Of a stretch of DNA of 64,000 nt, positions 8,954 through 18,041 are shown piece after piece (the stretch's first letter is position 1; each line of letters opens with the position of its first letter). The position numbers and the translations under genes were made by a program. This DNA is from JAVVHH01 sp963835135 (lineage in GTDB: Bacteria > Pseudomonadota > Alphaproteobacteria > Acetobacterales > Acetobacteraceae): NCBI GenBank assembly GCA_963835135.1, contig CAWIEF010000002.1, positions 1-64,000 on the forward strand, given 5' to 3'. The notes under the pieces are model-generated. The model was not told the origin of the DNA. It searched no databases and worked only from the letters and a program-made list of their open reading frames with translations.

Positions 8954-10255
8954 ATGGACCTCGAGAAACAGACGCTCCAACGCGTCACGCTGCGGCTCGT
9001 GCCGTTCCTGATCGTCTGTTACTTCATCGCGTATCTCGACCGGGTCAACGTCGGCTTTGCCGCGTTGACCATGAACCGCGATCTCGGCCTGTCGCAGACG
9101 GCCTATGGCCTCGGCGCCGGAATCTTCTTCTTCACCTATTTTCTGTTCGAGGTGCCGTCGAACCTGTTCCTGGCCAAGTTCGGCGCCCGGAAGTGGATCG
9201 CGCGCATCATGATCACGTGGGGCGTTTTGTCCGGGGCGATGGCGTTCATCCAGGGCGAGTGGAGCTTCTACATCGTCCGCTGCCTGCTGGGCGCCGCCGA
9301 GGCCGGGTTCTTCCCGGGTATCATCTTCTATCTGACGCTCTGGTTCCCGGCCGCCTACCGGGCCCGGATCCTCGGCTACTTCATGGCCGCAATCCCGCTC
9401 TCCTCCGTGCTCGGTCTGCCGGTGTCCGGCGCACTGCTCGGCATGGACGGCGCGGCCGGGATGCACGGCTGGCAGTGGCTGTTCATCATCGAGGCGGTCC
9501 CGTCCATCATTCTCGCCTTCGTCGTGTGGTTCTACTTGACCGACCGCCCGGCCGACGCCGCCTGGCTTCCCGCCGATGGCCGCACCTGGCTCATGCGCCG
9601 GCTCGCCGCCGAGGAGCAGGTGCGTACCGAGGCCGAGCACTTCTCCGTCGGTCAAGCGCTGGTCAATGGCCGCGTGCTGGCGCTCAGCCTGGTCTATTTC
9701 GGCGTCGTGGCCAGCCTCTACGGGCTGAGCTTCTTCCTGCCGCAGATCGTCAAGCAGTTCGGAGTCTCGACCCAGCAAAACGCCTTCATCTCGGCCGCCC
9801 CGTTCGTCGTCGGCGTCGTCGCCACGCTGGTTTGGGGCCGGCTGTCCGATCAGACCGGCAACCGCAAGGGGATGGCCGCCACCGCGCTGCTGCTGACTGC
9901 GGCCGGGATCGGGGCCGCCGCTCTGCTGAACGACCCGCTGCTCAAGATGGCCGCGTTCTGCGTCGCCGCATTCGGCATCTTCGGCACGCTCGCGGTGTTC
10001 TGGACGTTGCCGACGTCGTTCCTCTCCGGCGTCGCCGCGGCGGGCGGGATCGCCGTGATCAATTCGATCGGCAACCTCGCCGGGTTCGCCGGGCCGTATG
10101 CGATGGGCGCGATCAAGGACGCGACCAACTCCTATCAGGGCGGGCTGTTCCTGCTCGCCGGCCTGGCCGTGATCGCCATGCTGATCGTGCTGGCGCTGCG
10201 CCATGATCGTCATCTCGAGGCAGCGCCGGAGCTGACCGCCGCGGCAGCCGAGTAG
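8954..10255 (+). CDS. MFS transporter, anion:cation symporter (ACS) type
   Basis: A 433-residue MFS protein. The N-terminus RLVPFLIVCYFIAYLDRVN and TM2 region FFFTYFLFEVPSNL are typical of the ACS family (tartrate, glucarate, phthalate and similar organic anions). The loop motif AKFGARKWIARIM stands in for motif A. About twelve membrane segments can be followed. The start ATG has a GGGGAGA site nine bases upstream. The stop codon directly abuts the ATG of a short-chain dehydrogenase, so uptake of an organic anion and its oxidation may be coupled; the substrate is unknown. Confidence 0.87.
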   Translation: MDLEKQTLQRVTLRLVPFLIVCYFIAYLDRVNVGFAALTMNRDLGLSQTAYGLGAGIFFFTYFLFEVPSNLFLAKFGARKWIARIMITWGVLSGAMAFIQGEWSFYIVRCLLGAAEAGFFPGIIFYLTLWFPAAYRARILGYFMAAIPLSSVLGLPVSGALLGMDGAAGMHGWQWLFIIEAVPSIILAFVVWFYLTDRPADAAWLPADGRTWLMRRLAAEEQVRTEAEHFSVGQALVNGRVLALSLVYFGVVASLYGLSFFLPQIVKQFGVSTQQNAFISAAPFVVGVVATLVWGRLSDQTGNRKGMAATALLLTAAGIGAAALLNDPLLKMAAFCVAAFGIFGTLAVFWTLPTSFLSGVAAAGGIAVINSIGNLAGFAGPYAMGAIKDATNSYQGGLFLLAGLAVIAMLIVLALRHDRHLEAAPELTAAAAE

Positions 10256-11017
10256 ATGGACCTGCGCAACGCCGCCGCGATCGTCACCGGCGGCGCCTCG
10301 GGCCTCGGAGCGGCGACCGGCGCCGCGCTGGCCGAGGCGGGGGCCCGGGTCACACTGCTCGATCTCGATCGCGAACGGGGCGAGGCTCGGGCCGCATCGC
10401 TCGGCGGCCGCTTCGCCGCGGTGGACGTGACCGACGAGGCAGCGGTCGCGGCGGCGCTCGACGCGGCCGAGCAGGCGCAGGGCGTGGCCCGCGTGCTGGT
10501 CAATTGCGCGGGCATCGCCCCGGCCTCTCGCGTGGTGACCCGCGAGGGCCAGCCACACGCGCTGGCGCTGTTCCGCAAGGTGATCGAGGTGAACCTGATC
10601 GGCACCTTCTGCGTCACCGCCGCCTTCGCCGCCCGCCTCGCCAAGGCCGACCCGGCCGGCGAGGGCCGCGGCGTGGTCATCAACACCGCCTCGGTCGCCG
10701 CCTATGACGGCCAGGTCGGCCAAGCCGCCTACGCCGCCTCGAAAGGCGGTGTCGCCGCGCTGACCCTTCCGCTCGCCCGCGACCTTGCCCAACACGGCAT
10801 CCGCGTGATGACCATCGCACCGGGCCTGTTCCTGACACCGATGCTCGAGGGCCTCCCCCAAAACGTTCAGGACTCCCTCGGCCAGCAAGTTCCGTTCCCC
10901 AGCCGCCTCGGCCGACCCGCCGAATACGCCCAGCTCGTCCTCTCCATCATCGCCAGCCCCATGCTGAACGGCGAGACCATCCGATTGGACGGCGCCCTCC
11001 GCATGGCCCCGCGCTGA
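10256..11017 (+). CDS. Short-chain dehydrogenase (3-hydroxyacyl-CoA dehydrogenase type 2-like)
   Basis: A 253-residue SDR with the NAD-binding motif TGGASGLG (residues 11-18), NCAG near 82, catalytic Ser146 and the YxxxK pair Tyr159/Lys163. The overall pattern, with a long insert before the catalytic Ser and a C-terminal RLGRPAEYAQLV segment, resembles the HSD17B10/2-methyl-3-hydroxybutyryl-CoA dehydrogenase branch. It would oxidise a hydroxyacyl or similar alcohol with NAD. The ATG follows the MFS stop without any gap, so the two form an operon. The substrate is not deducible. Confidence 0.85.
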   Translation: MDLRNAAAIVTGGASGLGAATGAALAEAGARVTLLDLDRERGEARAASLGGRFAAVDVTDEAAVAAALDAAEQAQGVARVLVNCAGIAPASRVVTREGQPHALALFRKVIEVNLIGTFCVTAAFAARLAKADPAGEGRGVVINTASVAAYDGQVGQAAYAASKGGVAALTLPLARDLAQHGIRVMTIAPGLFLTPMLEGLPQNVQDSLGQQVPFPSRLGRPAEYAQLVLSIIASPMLNGETIRLDGALRMAPR

Positions 11018-11172
11018 ACGCTTCGGACGGAACCCGACGCGAATGGTTGAGCTTGCTGCTCTGGCGCCTCACACGCGAGAGCTCTTGTTTTTCGATGACC
11101 ATACGGTCCAGTGTGCGTGAACGATCGCCTCATGAGACGGCTCTCAGGATGCGGTCACAAGGAGGGATCCTG

Positions 11173-12093
11173 ATGCGTCTCAACCCGCTTGCAGCCGGCC
11201 CGCTCGTATCCTTGGCGATCTTGGCCGGGTCGGTCGCAATCGCTGCGGCGGCGCCGATTTTCTCTGGAACGACTCCCGGCTCGACTAGCATCATGCTGGC
11301 TGCTGGGACCTATGACATCGTTGTCGCCGGCGCTGACGGCAATCAAGGTGCGCAAGGCGGCGCCCCTGGTGGCCTGGGCGCCGTAGTCGAGGGCACCTTC
11401 ACTTTCGCGTCCACCAAGACGCTGAGCATTCTGGTCGGCGGCCAGGGCGGCATCGGCAACGGGGGCGGCGGGGGCGGTGGGGGCGGCAGCTTCGTGGTCG
11501 GACCGAGCAACACACCGCTCGCGATCGGTGGCGGAGGCGGCGGTGGCGGCATCTTCAGCGTCGGCGGCAATGGCGCCGCCGTTGTCACCAGCGGCGGTGC
11601 GGGTGGAGCCGGCGGCTTCGGCGGCGGTTTCGCTGGCGGCGGCGGGGGCGGGGGCGGACTCACAGGTGACGGCGGCGCAGGTGGCGCCAGCTTAGGCGGC
11701 GCCAGCGGCGTCGGCGGGCTCTCGTTCATTAACGGCGGCCTGGGCGGAAACGGGGGTGATATCTATGCTTCCGGAGGCTTCGGCGGTGGTGGATCGTCTT
11801 ATGTCGGCGGCGGCGGGGGCGGCGGATACAGCGGTGGTGACGGGGGCACCGGCATCTTCCAGACAGGCGGCGGCGGCGGCACGTCGTTCAACGCGGGGCT
11901 GAACCCGCGTTTCAGCCTCAACCCCGCCGTGGCATACGGCGCCCGCGGTAGCAGCGGCTCGGTTACGATTAGCCTCCTGCCGCCCGTCGCCGTCCCCGAG
12001 ACAGACAGCCTGGCACTCCTCGGCGGCTGCTTGATTGGAATTTTCACGATCAGAGGTTGGTTCGGCGTTAGCGGCGGTCGAGGCACCACTTGA
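11173..12093 (+). CDS. Glycine-rich secreted protein with PEP-CTERM-like tail
   Basis: A 306-residue protein with a signal peptide (hydrophobic segment ending AIAAAA near residue 27), a short domain with PGSTSIMLAAGTYDIVVAGA, and then about 180 residues dominated by Gly with short GGxGG repeats. The C-terminus has VPETDSLALLGG, then a hydrophobic stretch and GWFGVSGGRG. This resembles a PEP-CTERM sorting signal in layout, but Pro-Glu-Pro reads Pro-Glu-Thr and the basic end is weak. I chose the ATG at 11173 because an AAGGAGGG site lies just before it. It is probably a surface or matrix protein; sorting by exosortase is possible and unproven. Confidence 0.75.
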   Translation: MRLNPLAAGPLVSLAILAGSVAIAAAAPIFSGTTPGSTSIMLAAGTYDIVVAGADGNQGAQGGAPGGLGAVVEGTFTFASTKTLSILVGGQGGIGNGGGGGGGGGSFVVGPSNTPLAIGGGGGGGGIFSVGGNGAAVVTSGGAGGAGGFGGGFAGGGGGGGGLTGDGGAGGASLGGASGVGGLSFINGGLGGNGGDIYASGGFGGGGSSYVGGGGGGGYSGGDGGTGIFQTGGGGGTSFNAGLNPRFSLNPAVAYGARGSSGSVTISLLPPVAVPETDSLALLGGCLIGIFTIRGWFGVSGGRGTT

Positions 12094-12098
12094 ACGGT

Positions 12099-13745
12099 TC
12101 AGCCCCGACGTAGCAGGAAGTCGCGCCCGACCAGCCGGTAGCCGAGCATGACGATCACGATCGTCACGCCGAGCAGGAAGAAGCCGAGCGCCGCCAGCGC
12201 CTCGAAGCTGCCGTTCTCACTCAGATCCAGCATCATCACCGCGATCACCCGCGTATGCGCCGAGACCAGGAAGATCGCCGTGCTCAACTCCCGTGTGGCC
12301 GGGATGAACACCAGCAGCCACGCGCCCACTAGGCTCGTTTTCAGCAACGGCACCACCACCCGCGACACCGCCACCAGCCGGCCTCCCCCCAGGATGCGAA
12401 CGGCCTCCTCCATCTCCGGGTTCAGCGCCCGCACCGCGGCCAGGCAGCTCGAATAGGCGATCGGCAGGAACCGGGCCGTGAACCCCAGCACCAGGATCGT
12501 CGCCGTCCCATACAGCGCGATCGGCGGCGGCGCCCACGCGCTGTAGAACCCGATCGCCAGGACGATCCCCGGCACTACCAGTGGCAGCACGCACAACATT
12601 CCGAGCAACGGTCCCCACCGCCCGGCCAGACGCCGCTGCACCACGTAGGCCACGGTCAGGGCCAGCAGCACGGCCACGCAGGCGGTCGCGGCGGAGTAGG
12701 TAAAGCTGTGGATGATGGTCTCCCGCGCCGTCGGGTCCTCGATCAACAGCAACCGGAAATTGGCCAGCGTCAGGTTCGAGAGCGAGAACCCGCGGCCCCA
12801 GGCCGTGCTGAACGCCGCCTGCGCCAGCGCGATATAAGGGAGGACCACAGCCATCGCGACCAGGAACAGCGCGTAGCCGAATACCACCCATCGCCATGCG
12901 CCGATCCGCTGCAACTCCCGGCTGCCACCTTTCCCGGTCAGCGAGACGTAGCTCCGCCGCCCCAGCACCCGGCGCTGCAGCGTGAACAACACGACCGTGA
13001 TCAGCACCAGCGGGATCGCATACGCCGCCGCGACCTCCGCCTGCACGGGGAACTGGAAGAACCCCCACAGTTCCAGCGTCAGCACATGGATGCGCGCCGG
13101 CAGGGCCAGGATGGCCGGGGTTCCGAACAGCGCGACGGTGTCGAGGAAGACCACGATCGCGCCGCCCAGGATCGCTGGGGTGACCAGCGGGAGCGTGATG
13201 CGGAAGATCGTCCGCAGCCCCGAGGCGCCCAGGATATTCGCCGCCTCCTCCATCTCCGAAGACACCCGCTCGAGCGCATCGGTGGTGAAGACGAAGATGT
13301 ATGGAAAGCCGTAAAGCGCCGTCACCCAGACCAGCCCGGCGAAGCTGTAGACGTTCGCGAACCCGCGTCCCGCCCCCGTCACCGCCATGAACGCCTTGTT
13401 GATCCACCCTGCATTCGGCCCGGCAAGCAGGATCCAGCCGATCGCCCCGAGATAGGATGGCGTGATGAACGCCCCCAGGATCAGCGGCCGGATCAGCCGT
13501 TTGCCCGGCATGTCGGTCCGCGCCACGCCCCACGCGACCGGCACGGCGAACACGATCGCCAGCACCGTCACGCTGCCCGCATACAGCAGCGAAACACCGA
13601 GCGCCCGCAGCCGGAGCGCGCTGCTATAGGCCTCGACGTAGTTGCCGAGCGTCCAAGCGCCGGTGTCGCCGTCCTGTAGGCTGGCGATCACCAGCTTGGC
13701 CGCCGGCACCACGATCAGGAACAACAGTGCGCAGAACGCCAGCAC
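12099..13745 (-). CDS. Iron(III)-type ABC transporter permease (FbpB/SfuB-like, double)
   Basis: A 548-residue inner-membrane permease made of two tandem BPD_transp_1 units. The EAA loops are visible in each half (EEAANILGASGLRTIFRITLP and EEAVRILGGGRLVAVSRVVVP, each with the central G). This duplicated architecture is that of FbpB/SfuB-type iron or thiamine/spermidine-like importers. The called start is a GTG; the frame stays open 27 codons upstream, to a TAG overlapping the preceding gene, and includes a charged RRRWR stretch typical of a cytoplasmic N-terminus, so the true start may be an upstream CTG. The binding-protein gene lies directly upstream. No ATPase gene is present here. Confidence 0.85.
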   Translation of the reverse strand: MLAFCALLFLIVVPAAKLVIASLQDGDTGAWTLGNYVEAYSSALRLRALGVSLLYAGSVTVLAIVFAVPVAWGVARTDMPGKRLIRPLILGAFITPSYLGAIGWILLAGPNAGWINKAFMAVTGAGRGFANVYSFAGLVWVTALYGFPYIFVFTTDALERVSSEMEEAANILGASGLRTIFRITLPLVTPAILGGAIVVFLDTVALFGTPAILALPARIHVLTLELWGFFQFPVQAEVAAAYAIPLVLITVVLFTLQRRVLGRRSYVSLTGKGGSRELQRIGAWRWVVFGYALFLVAMAVVLPYIALAQAAFSTAWGRGFSLSNLTLANFRLLLIEDPTARETIIHSFTYSAATACVAVLLALTVAYVVQRRLAGRWGPLLGMLCVLPLVVPGIVLAIGFYSAWAPPPIALYGTATILVLGFTARFLPIAYSSCLAAVRALNPEMEEAVRILGGGRLVAVSRVVVPLLKTSLVGAWLLVFIPATRELSTAIFLVSAHTRVIAVMMLDLSENGSFEALAALGFFLLGVTIVIVMLGYRLVGRDFLLRRG

Positions 13746-13822
13746 CAGGATCGCTGCCGACGGTTGTGGCCGCCACCGCCGCCGGGTCGCGCCGACCGCG
13801 AGCGGCGCGCTTCGGGCGAGGC

Positions 13823-14863
13823 TCAGCTAAACGTATCCTTCCACTTCGCTTTCGCGTCCGGGAGCATCGCCTCGACCTCGTCGAGCGTCGGCGAGAGCGT
13901 CTTCAAGCCCGCCAGCGCAATCACTCCCTTCGGGGGCGCCACGTCGGTGCGCAGCGGCACCTCGAAGTTCTCAGCCAGGATGTGCGAGTATTCGGGGCCG
14001 CACGCGAAGTCGAGGAACAGCTTGGCCGCGTTCGGGCTCCTGCACCCCGCGATGATCGTGGTCGCCGATGGCACCACCAGCGTGCCCGAGGTTGGGTAGT
14101 TCACCGCCAGCGGATTGCCCTTCGCTGCCGTCCGCGCCACGGCCGCGATGTTGACCAGCCCGACGAGACGCTCGCCCGAGTTCAGCACCGTGATCGAGTC
14201 GTCGAACGACCGCCCGATCAGCGGGTTGAGAGCGTTCAGCTTGGTGAAGAAATCCCAGCCGTAGAGCTTGGTCATCGCGACGGTCCAGTTGCCGACCACG
14301 CCGCTATAGACCGGGCTGCCGAACGTCTCCTTGTCCTTCCACTTCGGGTCCGTCAGCTCGGACCAATCCTGCGGCGCCTCGGCCGCAGCGAGCTTGGTGG
14401 TGTTGAACCCGATCGCGCCGACGCCGAGCCAGCCGGGAAAGTAGTCGCCCTTCGGGTCGAGTTGGCGCAGCGCCGGCACGATCCCGGCCGCGTTGGGCGG
14501 GTCGAAGTGCAGCAGCAGCTTCTTCTTTTGCAGGAATGCCATGTGGCTGAGGTCGGTGGAGCTGAAGATGTCGGACTCGATCCGGCCGCCCTTCATGTCC
14601 TGCAGCAGCCGCTGGAACGCGACCTGCGACGTCGTCTTCGTGGCGTTGACGGTGATGCCCGGCCATTTCTGGCTGAATGCGTTGCCGATCTGGGCACAGA
14701 TGGTCTGGTCGAGGAAGCCCGAATACCAGGTGATCTGGCCTTCCTTCTTGGCGGCCTCGTAGATCGGCTGCAGATCGCCCGCCTGGGCCAAAGCGCGCTC
14801 GCTCGCCAGCGCCGCCGCGCCCGCCGCCATCGATGCCAGCATACTCCGCCGCGACAACGTCAT
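13823..14863 (-). CDS. Iron(III)-type ABC transporter substrate-binding protein
   Basis: A 346-residue periplasmic protein of solute-binding family 1 (FbpA/AfuA-like). It begins with a Tat-like signal (SRRSMLASMAAGAAALA, cleaved after ALAQA). The mature start GDLQPIYEAAKKEGQITWYSG is typical of this group, which binds ferric ions or related ligands. I chose the internal ATG at 14863 because GGGAGG lies at the right distance; the longer frame starts at 14920. It sits immediately before the double permease on the same strand. The ligand is not certain: related proteins also bind organophosphonate or sulphonate compounds. Confidence 0.83.
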   Translation of the reverse strand: MTLSRRSMLASMAAGAAALASERALAQAGDLQPIYEAAKKEGQITWYSGFLDQTICAQIGNAFSQKWPGITVNATKTTSQVAFQRLLQDMKGGRIESDIFSSTDLSHMAFLQKKKLLLHFDPPNAAGIVPALRQLDPKGDYFPGWLGVGAIGFNTTKLAAAEAPQDWSELTDPKWKDKETFGSPVYSGVVGNWTVAMTKLYGWDFFTKLNALNPLIGRSFDDSITVLNSGERLVGLVNIAAVARTAAKGNPLAVNYPTSGTLVVPSATTIIAGCRSPNAAKLFLDFACGPEYSHILAENFEVPLRTDVAPPKGVIALAGLKTLSPTLDEVEAMLPDAKAKWKDTFS

Positions 14864-14916
14864 GCCCGCCTCCCTCGATCTCGTTGGCGCCAGCTTGCGG
14901 CAGGGGCCGAACGGGG

Positions 14917-16122
14917 TCAACGCGATGGAGCCTCTCCTCCAAGCAACGTGTCGAACCCTCGCAGCCGCCCGCTCCAGCTATATGACCGCTCGATGAGGCG
15001 CCGCGCCGCTTGACCGATCGCGGCCGCTTCCGGTCGCGCCGCCTCCAAGCACCGTGCTGCGAAATCGGCCGCCCCGTCGGCGAGAAGCAGCTCGACCCCG
15101 GCGGTGGCGTCGATCCCCTCCAGCGCATCCGGCGTGACCACGACCGGGCGGCCCATCGCCATAGCCTCCAACACCTTGTTCTGGATGCCGCGCGCGATCC
15201 GCATCGGCGCCACCGCCGCCGTTGCATGGGCCACATAGGGCCGCACGTCCGGCACCCGCCCCGTCACGAACACCCCCTCGCCCGCCAGCGCCCGCACCTC
15301 GGCCGAGGGGCTCGACCCGACGACATGGAACTCTGCAGCGCGGCTCTGCCGGATGATCGGCAGGATGTCCGTCGCGAACCACCGCACCGCGTCGACATTG
15401 GGCGGATAGTCCATCGTGCCGGTGAACACGAAGTTGAGCCGGTCGGTCCGATAGGGCGCCGCCTGGGCGATCGCCGGGTCGAAATAATTGAAATCAACGC
15501 CGCTCGGCACCGCGCGGATCTTCCCGGCTTCGGCAGGGCGCTGCGCCCGGAACAGCGCCGCCTCCTCGGCCGACACGAACGTGCTCCAATCGAACTCCCG
15601 CGCGATCCGCCCCTCCAGCGCCGCGACCCGGCGCCACTCCCGACGATGCACCAGCCGCATCGGCCCAGCGCCCGTCTCGGCATACGCCCGCCACTTCTCC
15701 GAATCGACATCGGCCAGGTCGCACAGCGTCACCGTCGCCGTGCCAGTCCGGCCCAGCACATACGGCGCCATGTTGGACGAGCAAACGAAGATCGCCTCCG
15801 GCTGCACGTCCCGCACCGTCTGCCGCACCCATGCCGCCAGCCCACGGTCACGATAGAACGTCACGCTCAGCGGCTCGCCGGTCAGCACTCCCGTCAGGCA
15901 CGTCAGCTTCGCCCGCTTGCGGTCCAGCCGCGCGAAGTGCGAGGTCGCGCATAGCGCCGCCACCGTGTCGACATGCGGCTCGTCCTCCGGGTCGTCGACG
16001 AGGCAGCCGAGGTGGACGGCGAAGCTTTCACGCAAATGTCGCAAAATCTGCAGCGGTCTGATTTTCTCGCCTTTGATCGGCGGATAGGGGATGCGCTGGG
16101 TCAGAAACAAAAGATCGCGCAT
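14917..16122 (-). CDS. PEP-CTERM/exosortase-associated glycosyltransferase (TIGR03087 type)
   Basis: A 401-residue GT-B glycosyltransferase. It opens with FLTQRIPYPPIKGEKIRPL, the characteristic start of the 'sugar transferase, PEP-CTERM/EpsH1 system associated' family. It then shows AVPSGVDFNYFDP, FTGTMDYPPNVDAVRWF and a donor-site region GIQNKVLEAMAMGRPVV. These enzymes take part in exopolysaccharide synthesis in bacteria with exosortase. No exosortase gene lies in this window, but two candidate PEP-CTERM proteins do. The gene is divergent from gmhA, and about 110 bp separate the starts. Confidence 0.85.
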   Translation of the reverse strand: MRDLLFLTQRIPYPPIKGEKIRPLQILRHLRESFAVHLGCLVDDPEDEPHVDTVAALCATSHFARLDRKRAKLTCLTGVLTGEPLSVTFYRDRGLAAWVRQTVRDVQPEAIFVCSSNMAPYVLGRTGTATVTLCDLADVDSEKWRAYAETGAGPMRLVHRREWRRVAALEGRIAREFDWSTFVSAEEAALFRAQRPAEAGKIRAVPSGVDFNYFDPAIAQAAPYRTDRLNFVFTGTMDYPPNVDAVRWFATDILPIIRQSRAAEFHVVGSSPSAEVRALAGEGVFVTGRVPDVRPYVAHATAAVAPMRIARGIQNKVLEAMAMGRPVVVTPDALEGIDATAGVELLLADGAADFAARCLEAARPEAAAIGQAARRLIERSYSWSGRLRGFDTLLGGEAPSR

Positions 16123-16233
16123 CGCCGGCCCGCATCAAGTTGCACGAACACTCCTATGCGCAACCGGTTCACACTGCCAGTTCCCCAACGGTCAGACTTG
16201 CCGCGGACGAGCCGAACCTGGCATAGCCCGGCC

Positions 16234-16812
16234 ATGGAATTCCTCGCGCCCTTCCTTGACGAAACCGTCGACGCCTTCATCGCCTTTCGCGACGGCGCCG
16301 ATCACCGCCGGACCATGGAAAAAATGGCGGACTCGATCGTCGAGTGCTTCCGGTCCGGGCGGAAGCTGATGATCTGCGGCAACGGCGGCAGCGCCGCCGA
16401 CTCTCAACATATCGCCGCCGAATTCATCTCCCGCCTGATGTTCGACCGCGCCCCGCTGCCCGCCTTGGCGCTCACCACCGACAGCTCGAACCTGACCGCG
16501 ATCGGCAACGATTACGGCTACGAGAAGGTGTTCGAGCGGCAGGTGCTCGGCCTCGGTCAGGAGGGCGACATCCTGATCGGAATTTCCACCTCCGGCACCT
16601 CGAAGAACGTGCTCCGCGCCTTCGACGCCGCCAAGACCAAGGGTGTGATCTGCTTCGCCTTCGCCGGCGCCAACCCTGGCCCGATGCGCGAGCACTGCCA
16701 GAGCGTGCTGGCCGCGCCCTCGACCAAGACGGCGATCATCCAGCAGATCCATATCACCGCCGCGCACGTCGTCTGCGCCCTGGTCGAGCGGACCATGTTT
16801 CCGCAAGGCTGA
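16234..16812 (+). CDS. gmhA: GmhA, sedoheptulose 7-phosphate isomerase
   Basis: A 192-residue SIS-domain protein with the GmhA hallmarks CGNGGSAADSQH (residues 48-59), AAEF, LTTDSSNLTAIGNDYGY and GISTSGTSKNV. It converts sedoheptulose 7-phosphate to D-glycero-D-manno-heptose 7-phosphate, the first step in making activated heptose for LPS or glycans. The next gene, 8 bp downstream, encodes later steps of the same pathway. The start ATG at 16234 fits the family length; upstream in-frame starts would overlap the divergent promoter region. Confidence 0.93.
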   Translation: MEFLAPFLDETVDAFIAFRDGADHRRTMEKMADSIVECFRSGRKLMICGNGGSAADSQHIAAEFISRLMFDRAPLPALALTTDSSNLTAIGNDYGYEKVFERQVLGLGQEGDILIGISTSGTSKNVLRAFDAAKTKGVICFAFAGANPGPMREHCQSVLAAPSTKTAIIQQIHITAAHVVCALVERTMFPQG

Positions 16813-16820
16813 GCCGCTCG

Positions 16821-18041
16821 ATGTCGGTCACGATCAAGCAAGCCGCGATCCTCGTCGGCGGACTCGGGACCCGGCTCGGCGCGCTGACCGCCAACACGCC
16901 CAAGCCGCTGCTGCCCTGCGGCGACCGGCCGTTCGTCGCCTGGGTGCTCCGCGAGCTCTGCCGCTTCGGTATCGAAGAAACGCTGCTGCTGACCGGCTAT
17001 CTCGCCGAAGAGGTCGAACGGATGCTGCCGGAGATGGCCGCCAGTCTGCCGAAACCGATGCGCCTGATCTGTTGCCCGGAACAGGGCCGGGCGGGCACCG
17101 GCGGCGCGCTGCACCAGGCCCGCGCCCACCTCGCCGACCGATTCCTGCTCTGCAACGGCGATTCCTGGCTCGATTTCAACCTGGCCCGCCTGCTCGCCGA
17201 CGCCGCCACCGACGGCGACGACGTGGTGCTGCGCATGATCTTCCGCCATCTGCCGGATGCGAGCCGGGCTGGCGTGGCCGAACTCGACGGCGACCGGGTC
17301 ACCGCGTTCCACGACCGCCCCCTCGTTGCCGGCCAGCCCGGCTTGGCCAATGCCGGCTTCTACCTCCTGCGCCGCAGCGTGCTCGACCGCGTGTCGGACC
17401 CCTGCTCGCTCGAGCGCGACGTCATGCCGGGGCTCATCGGCGACGGGGCCGTGCGCGGCACGATCGGCGACGGCTACTTCATCGACATCGGCATCCCCGC
17501 CGACCTCGAGCGCGCGCAGACCGAGCTGCCCGCGCGCCTGCGCCGCCGCGCCTTGTTCCTCGACCGCGACGGCGTCATCAACCACGACCACGGCTGGGTG
17601 GGCGAGCAGGAGCGGTTCGAGTTCATTCCCGGGGCCATCGACGCCATGCGCGCCGCCGCTGACGCGGGCTGGCACGTCTTCGTCGTCACCAATCAAGCCG
17701 GTATCGCCCGCGGCAAATACGACGAAGCCCAATTCGCGACGCTGTCCGCCTGGATGATCGACCAGATCCGCGCCGAGGGCGGCAACGTCGACGACCTCCG
17801 CTTCTGCCCCACCCACCCGGAGGCCCCACTCGAGGCCTACCGCCGCGCCGACCCCCGCCGCAAACCCGGCCCCGGCATGATCCAGGAATTGATCGCCGCC
17901 TGGGACCTCGACCCGGCCCGCTGCCTCCTCGTCGGCGACCAGCCCACCGACCTCGAAGCCGCCGCCGCCTGCGGCATCCCTGCGCACCTCTTCCCCGGCG
18001 GCAATCTCGCCGATTTCGTCAAACCCCTCCTCGCCGCTTAA
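16821..18041 (+). CDS. Fused heptose-1-phosphate nucleotidyltransferase and heptose-bisphosphate phosphatase (HddC-GmhB)
   Basis: A 406-residue two-domain protein. Residues ~1-235 form a nucleotidyltransferase with GGLGTRL (13-19) and the TPKPLLP segment, plus CNGDSWLDFNL for metal binding. This part matches HddC, which makes GDP-D,D-heptose. Residues ~245-400 form a HAD-IIIA phosphatase of the GmhB type: LDRDGVIN with nucleophile Asp248 and Asp250, VVTNQAGIARG, KPGPGM and VGDQPTDL. GmhB removes the 7-phosphate just before nucleotidyl transfer, so the fusion joins consecutive steps. The cysteine and histidine zinc ligands of GmhB are partly seen (FCPTHPEAP). A heptose kinase (hddA) is needed between GmhA and this protein and is not in the window. 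Confidence 0.88.
   Translation: MSVTIKQAAILVGGLGTRLGALTANTPKPLLPCGDRPFVAWVLRELCRFGIEETLLLTGYLAEEVERMLPEMAASLPKPMRLICCPEQGRAGTGGALHQARAHLADRFLLCNGDSWLDFNLARLLADAATDGDDVVLRMIFRHLPDASRAGVAELDGDRVTAFHDRPLVAGQPGLANAGFYLLRRSVLDRVSDPCSLERDVMPGLIGDGAVRGTIGDGYFIDIGIPADLERAQTELPARLRRRALFLDRDGVINHDHGWVGEQERFEFIPGAIDAMRAAADAGWHVFVVTNQAGIARGKYDEAQFATLSAWMIDQIRAEGGNVDDLRFCPTHPEAPLEAYRRADPRRKPGPGMIQELIAAWDLDPARCLLVGDQPTDLEAAAACGIPAHLFPGGNLADFVKPLLAA

Noticed and set aside
8675..10888. A 737-codon frame on the minus strand opposite the MFS and SDR genes
   Set aside because: The translation is dominated by Gly, Arg, Gln and Asp with no domain, while both plus-strand genes carry clear family motifs.
11343..12089. 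Proline-rich antisense frames and repeat-like structure in the glycine-rich gene
   Set aside because: The repeats are GGC/GGT glycine codons of one protein; there are no evenly spaced identical repeats with unique spacers, so this is not a CRISPR array.
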